From Ralstonia sp. 25mfcol4.1 (lineage in GTDB: Bacteria; Pseudomonadota; Gammaproteobacteria; Burkholderiales; Burkholderiaceae): 64,000 nucleotides of DNA. Under the pieces are notes generated by a model that saw nothing but the letters and a program-made list of their open reading frames with translations, did not search any database and was not told the origin of the DNA. Positions 36,474-45,026 of the stretch are shown one piece after another. The first letter of the stretch is position 1. Each line of letters begins with the position of its first letter. Location: the NCBI RefSeq assembly GCF_900104095.1, contig NZ_FNJO01000004.1:1-64000 (forward strand). Direction: 5' to 3'. A program made the position numbers and the translations under genes.

Positions 36474-38033
36474 TCAGATGACCAGTTCGATCAGGAACGG
36501 TCCCTTGCGCTGGTTGGCCTGCTGGAACAGGTCGTTGAACGCGTCCATGCTGTCGGCGCGCGCCGCTTCGACGCCCATCCCGTTGGCCATCTTGACCCAG
36601 TCGAGGTCCGGATTGCCGATGTCCAGCATGTCCATCGCCGTCTTGCCTGGGTTGGCGCCCACGCCAGCCAGTTCGCCCAGCAGGATGGCGTACTTGCGGT
36701 TGGCCAGCAGCACGATGGTCACGTCGAGCTTTTCGCGGGCCATGGTCCACAGCGATTGCAGCGTGTACATACCCGATCCATCGGCCTGCAGCGCCACCAC
36801 GCGGCGGTCGGGCGCCGCGATGGCCGCGCCCGTGGCCAGCGGCAGGCCGGCACCGATCGCGCCGCCGGTCAGCTGCAGCCAGTCATGGGGCGCGGCGTGG
36901 ACGGTGCCCGGATAGAACGCACGACCGAAGCTCACGCTTTCTTCCACCACCACGGCCTGCTCGGGCAGCAGCGCGGTCAGCGACTGGGCCACCGCTTCGG
37001 ACGTGATCGCGCCCTTTGCGGCCTCCACCGGCATCGTCGTCGAGGCGGGTAGCTGTGCGTTACGCGCGCCGAGTTCGTCGGCCAGGCGCGTCAGCGCCTC
37101 GCCCAGGTCTTCCTCGGGGCGGGCCAGCACATGGATCGCCGCATCCTCCGGATACGGGCGCGGCGACTTGCCGGGATAGGCGAAGAACGTGACCGGAGGC
37201 GGCGCACCCACCAGGATCACGTTGCGGATGCCGGCCAGCTTCTGGCGCGCGGCGTCGCCCGAGTACGGAATCCGGTCGATGGCCAGCCGGCCGCGGCCAC
37301 GCGTCACGCGCGCATTTGACATTGGCGTGATCAGGCGGGCATCGGTGGCGGCCGCGATGCGGTGGGCATCGGCCAGTGCGCCTTCGCGCAGCGCGCTGCC
37401 AGCCAGCACGATCAGCGTCGGCTGCCCGCTGCGCAGGATGCGCGCGGCATTCTGCACGGCGTCCGGCGACACCTTCGGCACGGCCAGCGGGGGCAGCGGC
37501 GCGGCCACCTGGCCGCCCTCGTCCCAGCACACGTCGGACGGCAGGATCAGGCTGGCCACGCCGCCGGGCGCGCTGCGCGCGGCCTGCACGGCCACGGCGG
37601 CGTCGGCACCCACCGACGCGGCATGCGTGGCGGTGCGCGTCCACACGGACACGGGTCGCGCCCAGCCTTCGGTATCGGCGGTCAGCGGTGCATCGAGCGG
37701 GCGATGGTAAGTGGCCTGGTCGCCAATGATGTTGACGATCGGCGTCTGTGCGCGGCGGGCGTTGTGCAGGTTTGCCAGGCCATTGGCCAGCCCGGGCCCG
37801 CAATGCAGCAGCGTGGCGGCGGGCTTGTCGGCCATCCGCGCGTAACCGTCGGCCGCGCCCGTCACCACGCCTTCGAACAGGCCCAGCACGCAGCGCATGC
37901 CGGGGATGCGGTCCAGGGCGGCCACGAAGTGCATCTCGCTCGTGCCGGGGTTGGCAAAGCAGGTATCCACGCCGCAGGCCAGCAGCGTCTTCACCAGGCT
38001 CTCTGCACCGTTCATCTTGTCGTGTGTCTCCAT
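36474..38033 (-). CDS. ThDP-dependent decarboxylase (acetolactate synthase/benzoylformate decarboxylase-like)
   Basis: A 519-residue ThDP-dependent enzyme. The N-terminal Pyr domain has the GVDTCFANPGTSE and catalytic Glu region (GLFEGVVTGAADGYARM); the C-terminal PP domain has ALQADGSGMYTLQSLWTMAREK plus ILLGELAGVG. It resembles benzoylformate decarboxylase and the large-subunit acetolactate synthase-like proteins used in catabolism; a 2-oxo acid is the likely substrate. The central FAD-like domain lacks clear FAD contacts. Start METHDK at 38033; 26 bp after the GntR gene, so co-transcribed. Confidence 0.9.
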   Translation of the reverse strand: METHDKMNGAESLVKTLLACGVDTCFANPGTSEMHFVAALDRIPGMRCVLGLFEGVVTGAADGYARMADKPAATLLHCGPGLANGLANLHNARRAQTPIVNIIGDQATYHRPLDAPLTADTEGWARPVSVWTRTATHAASVGADAAVAVQAARSAPGGVASLILPSDVCWDEGGQVAAPLPPLAVPKVSPDAVQNAARILRSGQPTLIVLAGSALREGALADAHRIAAATDARLITPMSNARVTRGRGRLAIDRIPYSGDAARQKLAGIRNVILVGAPPPVTFFAYPGKSPRPYPEDAAIHVLARPEEDLGEALTRLADELGARNAQLPASTTMPVEAAKGAITSEAVAQSLTALLPEQAVVVEESVSFGRAFYPGTVHAAPHDWLQLTGGAIGAGLPLATGAAIAAPDRRVVALQADGSGMYTLQSLWTMAREKLDVTIVLLANRKYAILLGELAGVGANPGKTAMDMLDIGNPDLDWVKMANGMGVEAARADSMDAFNDLFQQANQRKGPFLIELVI

Positions 38034-38059
38034 CTTGGGTTCCGTGCGGTTGGCGGTTG

Positions 38060-38809
38060 TCAGCAACGATTGGCGAGCAGGTCAAAATCCAGGCAGACGT
38101 ACTCGGTGGGAAATTCGATACGCGCGTAATAGACGATCACATCGTCGACGCAGGCGAAGCGTCGCAGTTCGGCCACGGGCGCGCCCACGGCCAGCTCCAG
38201 CGCGCCGGCGCATTCCGCGCCAGCCGGCACGATGGACAGGCGCTGGCGGGCGGCATTGACCTTGACGCCGGGAAAGCGGTCGAGCACGGGCACCGACGCG
38301 CCCTGGCGGAATGCCTCGGGCTCGCGCGCAAACACGTCGGCGGCGATATAGACCTCGCCCACGGCGAATGGCCGCCCCTCGAGGCGATGCGCGCGGCGCA
38401 GGAAATGGTAGGCGTCGGCGCGCCGGGCGTCGCAAGGCATGCCCAGATCGTCGGGCAGCTGCACATCGGCGGTGGATTCCACCATGGCCTCGGTGGATAG
38501 CTGGTCACCCACCGCCACGGCCTGGTCCCAACTGATTGGCAGCGCCAGCGGGCGGCGCGCACGGCCGGCGGCCTTGACGAAGGTGCCGCGGCCGCGCGAG
38601 CGCGCCACGAGCCCTTCGGCATCGAGCTGGGAAATGGCGTGATGCATCGTCATGCGCGCCACACCGTACTGGCGGCACAGGGCATCGAGCGATGGCAGCT
38701 GCTCGCCCTGGCGCCACGCACCGCTCTCGATCTGGCGGCGGAATATCGTGGCGAGCTGCAGGTAGACGGGCTCGCGGCTGCGGGAAAGAAGATCGGTGGC
38801 GTCCGGCAT
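38060..38809 (-). CDS. GntR-family regulator (HutC/UTRA type)
   Basis: A 249-residue GntR regulator. The winged HTH (SREPVYLQLATIFRRQIESGAWRQGEQLPSLDALCRQYGVARMTMHHAISQLDAEGLVARSRGRGTFV) is followed by a UTRA-type effector domain (AYHFLRRAHRLEGRPFAVGEVYIAADVF; VPVLDRFPGVKVNAARQRLSI). It is upstream of the ThDP-decarboxylase gene and probably controls it. The ATG at 38809 has no clear ribosome site; a GTG at 38848 would add a short head. Effector unknown, perhaps the 2-oxo acid. Confidence 0.85.
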   Translation of the reverse strand: MPDATDLLSRSREPVYLQLATIFRRQIESGAWRQGEQLPSLDALCRQYGVARMTMHHAISQLDAEGLVARSRGRGTFVKAAGRARRPLALPISWDQAVAVGDQLSTEAMVESTADVQLPDDLGMPCDARRADAYHFLRRAHRLEGRPFAVGEVYIAADVFAREPEAFRQGASVPVLDRFPGVKVNAARQRLSIVPAGAECAGALELAVGAPVAELRRFACVDDVIVYYARIEFPTEYVCLDFDLLANRC

Positions 38810-38967
38810 CGGGGGCACATGGCGCGGCCGGCCGGCGCATGACTGCACCGGCGCTTCAGGCCGATACCGGACTCTATTAAAAGTCTAGCTGGCTAGACTA
38901 CTAGGGTTTACGCCCCGCTCGTTCCACCCTGCGGGCCGGGGTACACCCATATCGGGTGGCCAGCGGT

Positions 38968-39987
38968 TCAGGCTGCCGGAATGACCGCCAGCGCAAACCC
39001 GTCGTTGCTGGCCGTTTCGGCCTGCGGACGCAGGCCCAGCGCGACTGCGTGGCGGATCGATGCCGCCAGCGCCTGCTTGCGCCGCCATGCCGAACGCTTC
39101 TTCGACGCCACTTCCGAAATGTCGCGCTCGGGCTGCCGTACCGGTATTTCGAAGTTGCCGTTGGACAGCGCCATGCCGTGATATTCCGTCCAGAAGCTTT
39201 CGTAGTCTGCCTGGATATCGCGGGGACGGTGGCGCTGGCGTCCAACGTGATTGGCGCGCGATACCGCAACGATCCGGCGCGCGCCGATCTGACCGGCCAG
39301 CGCCAGCAGCGCCTGCATGAGCGCGTCCTTGGGCCGAAGGCCGTCGCATGCCTTGGTGGCGGCACGGATCCAGCCCAGGCTGGCGTCGTTCATCGGGCCC
39401 TGCAACCCGCCTATATAGAGTTCCACGCCATCGGCGGCACGTCGCAGGTAAAAGCTCAGTTGCGCCAGGCTGGCCCCCGTTTCGTTGTCGATCCAGTAAA
39501 GCCCGAGTTCGCCTTCCTTGGGATTCGGTCCGGGGTCGGTCAGCCGCAACGTGTAGCGGCCATCACCGAAAGCCCAGTCCAGTCCACCGCCCAGATAAAT
39601 ACGGTCGCAGACGCAGTCCGGTAGCGCATCGTGCATGAGCGAAAAATGCTCAAGCACCAGCCGGGCGCGCTCACCAAAGCACAGGCCGTAGGCTCCGAGC
39701 GGCCGAAACGGCTTTTCCAGCACCACCGGACGTGCGGCAATCACCCGCTCCAGCAGCGCGCATGAAGACGCAGCGCTCAGCCAGGACTGTGTCGTACTGC
39801 GACGGATGGCCGAAAGCGCGACAAGTTTGATGCGCCGCGACAGCCATTTGCGGCTGCCAGTCGGATAACAGAATGTTGAAACCGACGCGACCGCGCCGAG
39901 ATAGCGCACATAATCGGCCGGAAAAAGATGAAAAAATCCCCCTGCGTGGCTCTGAAGGCCCTGCAGGCATGAAACTGGTCCATGCAC
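38968..39987 (-). CDS. VirK/YbjX-family (DUF535) protein
   Basis: A 339-residue protein of the VirK/DUF535 family. It has the family features: N-terminal RRIKLVALSAI, LGLYWIDNETGASLAQLSFYL, LGGLQG-type IGGLQGPMNDASLGWIRAATKACDGLRPKDALMQAL, and the C-terminal YESFWTEYHGMALSNGNFEIP. VirK proteins in Shigella and Salmonella affect envelope function and virulence; this one is not secreted by an obvious signal. It is isolated, with 341 bp of intergenic sequence upstream. Confidence 0.85.
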   Translation of the reverse strand: MHGPVSCLQGLQSHAGGFFHLFPADYVRYLGAVASVSTFCYPTGSRKWLSRRIKLVALSAIRRSTTQSWLSAASSCALLERVIAARPVVLEKPFRPLGAYGLCFGERARLVLEHFSLMHDALPDCVCDRIYLGGGLDWAFGDGRYTLRLTDPGPNPKEGELGLYWIDNETGASLAQLSFYLRRAADGVELYIGGLQGPMNDASLGWIRAATKACDGLRPKDALMQALLALAGQIGARRIVAVSRANHVGRQRHRPRDIQADYESFWTEYHGMALSNGNFEIPVRQPERDISEVASKKRSAWRRKQALAASIRHAVALGLRPQAETASNDGFALAVIPAA

Positions 39988-40328
39988 GACTGACTGCTCC
40001 CCTGGTTGGCATGCCGGTCTTTCTTCGAGACCTGATCACGCAGTGACGACCCTCGCATTTACGGCCGGTATCCGGCGCAAAGCGGCCGAACCGCCTTTGT
40101 TGGATTTGTTCGTGGGGAAGGCGGGTCCGGCTCGTAATATTCCGTAACGCGTTGAAATATTGTCGGTTGACACTGTTACAAATCATCGACAAGCCCGTAA
40201 CAATGCCTTGGGCAGGCGACAGTTGCCCCATCAACGAAAAAAGGCGGAGCCCGAGGCCCCGCCTTTTGATCGTCACGCGTGTCCGCGCATGACGCGTGGT
40301 CCGGCCTTGTGGGCCGGGACGTGCTGGC
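39988..40328. other. 341-bp region between DUF535 and csbD-like genes
   Basis: Upstream of the DUF535 gene (minus strand). It contains an inverted repeat TGTTAC (40174-40179) / GTAACA (40197-40202) that could be an operator, and the csbD terminator at 40237-40267. I see no gene or convincing promoter in the rest. Confidence 0.4.
40237..40267 (-). terminator. Strong terminator of csbD-like gene
   Basis: In minus-strand sense, an 11-position stem (40241-40251 and 40255-40265, one mismatch, CGA loop in plus sense) is followed by a T-run (40242-40237). It lies 60 bp beyond the stop of the csbD-like gene and could also work weakly in the other direction. Confidence 0.8.
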
Positions 40329-40532
40329 TTACCAGCGAGCGTCCCGTTCCCAGGCCTTCATTTCCTCTTCCGCCCGTTCCTTCGTGTAGCCGTAGCGTTC
40401 CTGGATCCGGCCGGCCAGTTGGTCACGCTTGCCGTTGATGACGGTGATGTCGTCGTCGGTCAGCTTGCCCCACTTTTCCTTGATCTTGCCCTTGGCCTGA
40501 TCCCATTTGCCTTCGATCTGGTCCCAGTTCAT
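40329..40532 (-). CDS. CsbD-family general stress protein
   Basis: A 67-residue CsbD-like protein, full length for the family: the N-terminus MNWDQIEGKWDQAKGKIKEK is diagnostic, followed by the hydrophilic helical tail RDQLAGRIQERYGYTKERAEEEMKAW. CsbD is a general stress protein in Bacillus, and its relatives are very common in proteobacteria; the exact function is unknown. Ends before a strong terminator. Confidence 0.92.
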   Translation of the reverse strand: MNWDQIEGKWDQAKGKIKEKWGKLTDDDITVINGKRDQLAGRIQERYGYTKERAEEEMKAWERDARW

Positions 40533-40634
40533 ATCTGGCTCCTTCGTGTGTCAGTGGACTGTGGATCATTGCGTTGCGGCGTCACATACGTGCCGGTTCG
40601 CGCGTCTGCCCATAGGGGCTGGCATGCTCTGGTC

Positions 40635-41210
40635 TTACTTGGCGTACTTGGCCTTCACATTGGCCTGGCACTTGTCCTTGGCATCGCCGGACATCGCGTC
40701 GCACTTTTCCTTGTCAGCCTTGTAGGCGGCGTTATTGGTGTCCTTGCGGGCATCGGCGCGGGCCTCGGCCACGTCAGTGCTGGTCCCGGTGGCGGCCGCC
40801 TTGTCGACCTTGGCTTCGCCCAGGGCGCGTTCGTGCGATGCCTTGGCTTCCTTCACGCACACGTCCTTGTCGTTGCCCTTCTTGTCGTCGCACATTTCCT
40901 TGGCCACGTCATAGTCGCGGTCGGCCTTGGTCTTCAGGGCCTTGGCGTGAGCCTTCTCGGTGCCGTCGCGCTTGGCTTCGGCGTTGGCCTTGGCCACGTC
41001 GTGGTCCCGCTTGGCTTCGGCCTTGCAGACGTCCTTGGCATTGCCGGACATCCCGTCACATTTGCTCTTGGCAGTCTTGTAGTCGGCATCGGCCTGCTTC
41101 ACGGCGGCGTCATAGTCCGCCTTCGAACCAGCCTGCGCATAGGCCATGCCCATCGGCGCGGCCACCATCATCGAACATACTGCTGCACTCAGCCACTTCT
41201 TTGCGATCAT
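40635..41210 (-). CDS. Periplasmic Lys/Ala/Asp-rich protein with three Cys-pair repeats
   Basis: A 191-residue exported protein (signal SAAVCSMMVAAPMGMAYAQA). The mature chain has three repeats carrying a C-x10-C pair: KCDGMSGNAKDVCKAEAK, MCDDKKGNDKDVCVKEAK and KCDAMSGDAKDKCQANVK. Each is preceded by a YKTAK/YDVAK/YKADK segment. These cysteines probably form disulphides in the periplasm. The rest is helix-forming Ala/Lys/Asp/Glu, and such proteins are often misannotated as TolA-like. GGAG lies 6 nt before the ATG at 41210. It lies 102 bp upstream of the CsbD-like gene on the same strand, so both may respond to stress. Confidence 0.8.
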   Translation of the reverse strand: MIAKKWLSAAVCSMMVAAPMGMAYAQAGSKADYDAAVKQADADYKTAKSKCDGMSGNAKDVCKAEAKRDHDVAKANAEAKRDGTEKAHAKALKTKADRDYDVAKEMCDDKKGNDKDVCVKEAKASHERALGEAKVDKAAATGTSTDVAEARADARKDTNNAAYKADKEKCDAMSGDAKDKCQANVKAKYAK

Positions 41211-41445
41211 GTCGTGCTCCTTTCTCGAGGTGGATACCTGTCGGGCCCGGCAATCTCCGCGTTGCAAGCTGCTGGATTGCGTTGTGGCCCCGCTGTAGTT
41301 GCAGGTTATGTTTTGCCACCCCGCCGAAGCAGAAGGCCGCTGCTGAAACATTCGTAAGACAATTCCCACAACATCACATTTGCTTAATGCAGGCGTCAAA
41401 GCGGAAGGCAAGGCACGCCGTGCGGCATGAGGTGGCCGTCCAATG

Positions 41446-41470
41446 AAAAAGGGCCGGCATGGGCCGGCCC
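41446..41470 (-). terminator. Terminator of ModA-like gene
   Basis: GGGCCGGC/GCCGGCCC forms a perfect 8-bp stem with a 4-nt loop (41451-41458 and 41463-41470). In minus sense it ends in five Ts (41450-41446). It lies 38 bp after the stop of the ModA-like gene. Confidence 0.85.
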
Positions 41471-41507
41471 CGGGCGATGACTGCAGCCCTTAAAAACGGC
41501 GTCGAGT

Positions 41508-42305
41508 TCAGTGGGGCACGGAGTCGAGACCGGTTTCCTTCACCACGGCCTGCGCGGCAGGTGCCGCAAGGAATTCCAGCAAGGCCTTCGCCTCGGCGGG
41601 GTGCTCTGCCTTGACCGGCACGCCGCCCGCGAAGCGCGTGACGGACTGCACCTCCTCGGGAATGCGGCCCGCAAACGTCACACCCGGCACGGGCAGCAGT
41701 TCGGCCACCTGCTGGAAGCCGATCTCGTACTGGCCATTGGCCACCGTCGACGCCACCGGGATCTTTTCCACCTTCTTCGCCTTGGCGGCCAGCGTCGGAT
41801 CGCCGAGCTTCGTGAACAGCTCGCGCTCCACATAGACCCCGCTGGCGCTGTCCGAATACGCAATCGACTTTGCCTGTGCGAGTGTCTGGCGCAAGGCGTC
41901 CACGGTGCGGATATCTGGCACGGTCGCACCCTGGCGCACCACCATGCCGATTCGGGAGTCCGCCAGCTCCACGCGCGACTGCGGGTCGACCACGCCCTTC
42001 TTGATCAGGTCGTCCAGCGCGTAACCCACCATGATGACCACGTCGGCATGCTCGCCACGCGCCAGCCGGTTCGGAATGGCCTCGGGCGACTTGCCCATCG
42101 ACGGACCATGTTCGGTGTCCAGCCGGGCACCATGCTGCGCGGCGAAGTCGGGCGCCAGCTTCTGGTAGGCCGCCGTAAATCCGCCAGAAATCATCACGTG
42201 GAGATTGGGCGCCTGCGCGGGCGGCTCCACGGTGGCCTGCGCATGGGCACCGGGTGCCAGCAGCATTGCCGAGGCAGCACCCGCCGCCGTCCAGTTCTTG
42301 ATCAT
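41508..42305 (-). CDS. ModA-like (molybdate-type) substrate-binding protein
   Basis: A 265-residue periplasmic binding protein with a Sec signal (SAMLLAPGAHAQA) and the ModA/PBP-like fold: VMISGGFTAAYQKLAPDF at the start, ADVVIMVGYALDDLI, SDSASGVYVERELF, NGQYEIGFQQVAELLP. Related proteins bind molybdate, tungstate or sulfonate-like anions, but ligand residues cannot be checked by eye. There are no ModB or ModC genes next to it, so it is an orphan. The promoter has -35 TTGGCT and -10 TATAGT (42350 region). Direct repeats TTCACGAA at 42387-42394 and 42401-42408 lie upstream. Confidence 0.85.
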   Translation of the reverse strand: MIKNWTAAGAASAMLLAPGAHAQATVEPPAQAPNLHVMISGGFTAAYQKLAPDFAAQHGARLDTEHGPSMGKSPEAIPNRLARGEHADVVIMVGYALDDLIKKGVVDPQSRVELADSRIGMVVRQGATVPDIRTVDALRQTLAQAKSIAYSDSASGVYVERELFTKLGDPTLAAKAKKVEKIPVASTVANGQYEIGFQQVAELLPVPGVTFAGRIPEEVQSVTRFAGGVPVKAEHPAEAKALLEFLAAPAAQAVVKETGLDSVPH

Positions 42306-42386
42306 GTTTTGCGTCTCCTTGTGGGGTCCAGGCGGTACTTACCCGCAGGACTATAGGGACGGCGGGCGTGTGCAGCCAAGTCACAT

Positions 42387-42408
42387 TTCACGAAGACCAC
42401 TTCACGAA
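42387..42408. promoter_or_regulatory. Direct repeats TTCACGAA upstream of modA-like gene
   Basis: Two identical octamers with starts 14 bp apart, placed 82-103 bp upstream of the ModA-like start. They are on the promoter-distal side of its predicted -35, so an activator site is possible. Confidence 0.4.
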
Positions 42409-42436
42409 AACTGAAGCACGGTGGCCGACAAGGAAC

Positions 42437-42464
42437 TTGTGTTTTGTATCGATCGCTCTATAAT
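42437..42464 (+). promoter_or_regulatory. tetR promoter
   Basis: A perfect TATAAT (42459-42464) preceded 16 nt upstream by TTGTGT (42437-42442). Transcription would start near 42471, 38 bp before the TetR ATG. Confidence 0.6.
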
Positions 42465-42497
42465 CCGTCCTACGATTTCATACAGATCGATACAAAA
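42442..42497. promoter_or_regulatory. Palindromic TetR operator flanking the promoter
   Basis: A 13-bp perfect inverted repeat TTTTGTATCGATC (42442-42454) / GATCGATACAAAA (42485-42497) with 30 bp between the arms surrounds the TATAAT box. It is a natural site for the TetR protein encoded right downstream, probably for self-repression. Confidence 0.75.
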
Positions 42498-42508
42498 CGA
42501 GATCCGCC

Positions 42509-43117
42509 ATGGCACGACCCCGACAATTCGATGCGAACGCGGCGCTGTCCGCAGCCCAGGCCACGTTCTGGGCCAAGGGCTACCACGCCACGTCCACGCG
42601 GGAACTGACCCAGGCGATGGGCCTGACCCAGCCCAGCCTGTACAACGCGTTCGGCGACAAGCGGCAGCTCTTCATGCAGGCGCTGGACGACTACCTGAAC
42701 CGCACGCTGCGCGAGCGCATCGACCGTATCGAGGCCAGCTATCCGCCGGCGCGGGCGCTGGTGCAGTTCTTTGCCGAAAGCGTCGAACGCGGCGCCACCG
42801 AACTGCCGCACCGGGGCTGCATGCTGATCAACACGGCGCTGGAGGCCTCCAACGAAGACCCCGAACTGAAAGCGGCCGTGGCGCTCGAACTGTCGCTGCT
42901 GCGAGCCTTCTTCGGGCGGGCGATCCGCGCGGCGCAGGCGGAAGGCACCATCGCCACCGTCCACGACCCCGACGACGCCGCGGCCATGCTGCTGTCGCTG
43001 CAGGTCGGCATGCGCGTGCTGTCGCGGGTCATGCCGGACCGTGCCCTGCTGGAGGCCTCGGTGCGGCCCGCGCTGGCGTCGCTGGGCCTGCAGGCGGCCG
43101 ACGGCCCACCGGCCTAG
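42509..43117 (+). CDS. TetR-family regulator (TetR 2)
   Basis: A 202-residue TetR protein of the AcrR-like class. N-terminus ARPRQFDANAALSAAQATFWAKGYHATSTRELTQAMGLTQPSLYNAFGDKRQLF carries the HTH (about residues 10-55). The second part is the ligand-binding helical domain (RGCMLINTALEASNEDPEL). A 13-bp palindrome flanks its promoter. It is followed by an MFS efflux gene on the same strand (92 bp), its probable second target. Confidence 0.92.
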   Translation: MARPRQFDANAALSAAQATFWAKGYHATSTRELTQAMGLTQPSLYNAFGDKRQLFMQALDDYLNRTLRERIDRIEASYPPARALVQFFAESVERGATELPHRGCMLINTALEASNEDPELKAAVALELSLLRAFFGRAIRAAQAEGTIATVHDPDDAAAMLLSLQVGMRVLSRVMPDRALLEASVRPALASLGLQAADGPPA

Positions 43118-43209
43118 AACCGCCCACCCTCCTGTTTTCGACACGCTCCCACGCGGCCCGGCGCCGCGTGGCGGAGACGTTCGCCCCCGACATTCGTGAA
43201 GGAAAAACC

Positions 43210-44465
43210 ATGTCACAAGATGCCCCCGCCGTCGCACCCGTTCCGGGCGCCCCCGCCGACAGCCGATTGCTCGACACGCGAGCCCTCCATGCCGCGTTTG
43301 CCGGCCTGTCCGCCAGCCTCGTGGCCATCGGCCTGGCCCGCTTTGCCTACACGCCGCTGATTCCGGCGCTGATCCAGGCCCACTGGTTCAGCGCGGCCGA
43401 TACGGTCACGCTGGGCGCGGCCAACTTTGCGGGCTATCTGGCCGGCGCGCTGCTGGGGCGGCCGCTGGCGGCGCGGACGTCCAACCGTCATGCACTGCGC
43501 TGGCTGATGGCGGCCGTCACGGCGGCGTTCTTTGCCTGCGCCTTTCCGCTGTCGGTCGGCTGGTTTTTCGTCTGGCGCTTTCTGTCCGGCCTGTCGGGCG
43601 GCGCAATCATGGTGCTGGTGGCCACGGCGATCCTGCCGCATATCGCGCCGGCCCGACGCGCCTTTGTCAGCGGCATGATCTTCCTGGGGCTCGGTATCGG
43701 CATCGCCGCATCGGGCACGCTGGTGCCGGAACTGCTCAAGCTCGGCCTGCGTACCACGTGGTTCGGCCTTGGCGCCGTGTCGCTGCTGCTGACCGCGCTG
43801 AGCTGGGCGGGCTGGCCTGCCACCGACACGCCGCCGGGCATGCCGGCGGCCACCGCGGCCGGCCACCATGCGGCCGACGGCGCGCTGGCGTCGCATCGTC
43901 GCGCGTAATCTATATCCAGTACGCAGCCAATGCCCTGGGTCTCGTTCCGGCGATGATGCTGCTGGTGGATTACGTGGCACGCGGACTGGGCCAGGGCGCG
44001 TCGGTGGGCGCGGGATACTGGGTGCTGTACGGCATCGCCGCGATTGCGGGTCCGGTGCTCAGCAGCTGGCTGGGCGGCCGGATGGGCTTCGGCAACGGCT
44101 ACCGCATTGCCATGGTGCTGCAGGGGCTGGCGGTGGGCCTGCTGGCGCTATCGCACCATACGGCGGCGCTGTGGGTGGCCACGATCGTACTCGGCGCCTT
44201 TACCCCCGGCATCGTGCCGATGGTGCTGGGCCGCGTGCAGGAACTGCTGCCGCATGACCCCACGGCGCAGCGCGCCGCGTGGAGCCGTGCCACCGCATCG
44301 TTCGCGCTGTTCCAGGCGCTGGGCGGCTATGGCTATGCGTGGCTGTTCTCGCATACGCACGAGAACTACACGCTGATCTTCGCGTGCGGTGCGGTGGCCA
44401 TGGCCGTAGCGTTCGCGGCAGACTTCACCGTGCGCCGGGCAGCGCCGGAGCGTGCCCCGGCATGA
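43210..44465 (+). pseudogene. MFS transporter (YbfB-like), frameshifted
   Basis: An MFS transporter of the YbfB/UPF0226 type in two frames. The first part (43210-43908, 232 residues) holds about six helices (LSASLVAIGLARFAYTPLIP, FAGYLAGALLGRPLA, WFFVWRFLSGLSGGAIMVLVATA) and stops at a TAA. The second (from about 43905 to 44465) continues with VIYIQYAANALGLVPAMMLLVDYVARGLG and the last helices. The change of frame fits one missing base in a GC-rich stretch near 43890-43908. It could be a true null allele or a sequencing error. It follows the TetR gene and is likely regulated by it. Confidence 0.8.
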
Positions 44466-44480
44466 ATCGGGACGGCGGCC

Positions 44481-44921
44481 TCAGCTGCCGTCCGCGAACT
44501 TCTGCAGCAGGCGCATGAATTCGCTAAATTCGGTCTCGGTGAAATTGCGCAGGCGATGATTGAGCACTTCGGGCGCGATATGGGGCAGTTGCGCCGCCAC
44601 GTCCCTGCCCTTGTCGGTCAGGACCAGGTGGATGACGCGACGGTCCTCGTCGCTGCGCTGGCGCTGCAGCAAACCCTTGTTCTCGAGCTTGTCCAGCATG
44701 CGCGTCATCAGGCCGGTGTCGATGCCCAGCAGCCGGCTGATCTCCAGCGGCGTGCTGGCCATCCCGCGCATCAGCGACAGCAGGATGCCCATCTGCTGGG
44801 CGGTAATGTCCAGCGGGCGCAGCGCGGCATCCATCTCCATGAGCAGGCTGTTGCGTGCCCGGTTCAGGTGAAAGCCGACACTTTGCGTTAGCTGGAAGTT
44901 TTCGCGTGTGTAGTGTTTCAC
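44481..44921 (-). CDS. MarR-family regulator
   Basis: A 146-residue MarR protein. The winged HTH is MGILLSLMRGMASTPLEISRLLGIDTGLMTRMLDKLENKGLLQRQRSDEDRRVIHLVLT, flanked by dimerisation helices. It starts with GTG at 44921. An inverted repeat GGCATTTC/GAAATGCC immediately upstream (44922-44948) is a likely operator. Its 3' end faces the MFS pseudogene. Target gene unknown; perhaps only itself, or the oppositely placed neighbours. Confidence 0.9.
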   Translation of the reverse strand: MKHYTRENFQLTQSVGFHLNRARNSLLMEMDAALRPLDITAQQMGILLSLMRGMASTPLEISRLLGIDTGLMTRMLDKLENKGLLQRQRSDEDRRVIHLVLTDKGRDVAAQLPHIAPEVLNHRLRNFTETEFSEFMRLLQKFADGS

Positions 44922-44948
44922 GGCATTTCAGGCAAATCAGGAAATGCC
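44922..44948. promoter_or_regulatory. Palindrome before marR, likely operator
   Basis: GGCATTTC (44922-44929) and GAAATGCC (44941-44948), arms of 8 bp and 11 bp between. The palindrome touches the GTG start, so binding or RNA folding would cover the ribosome site. Confidence 0.55.
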
Positions 44949-44967
44949 AATGTATCTGAGGCATCAG

Positions 44968-44997
44968 AAAAAGAAAAGGACGCCACTGCGGCGCCCC
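44968..44997 (-). terminator. Terminator of DUF4410 gene
   Basis: In minus sense, a 7-bp GC stem (44990-44996 with 44978-44984, one G-U) with a 5-nt loop is followed by a T-rich run (44977-44968). It lies about 30 bp past the stop of the DUF4410 gene. Confidence 0.65.
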
Positions 44998-45026
44998 TCG
45001 TTTCGATCCGTTTCAGAGCGGACGAT

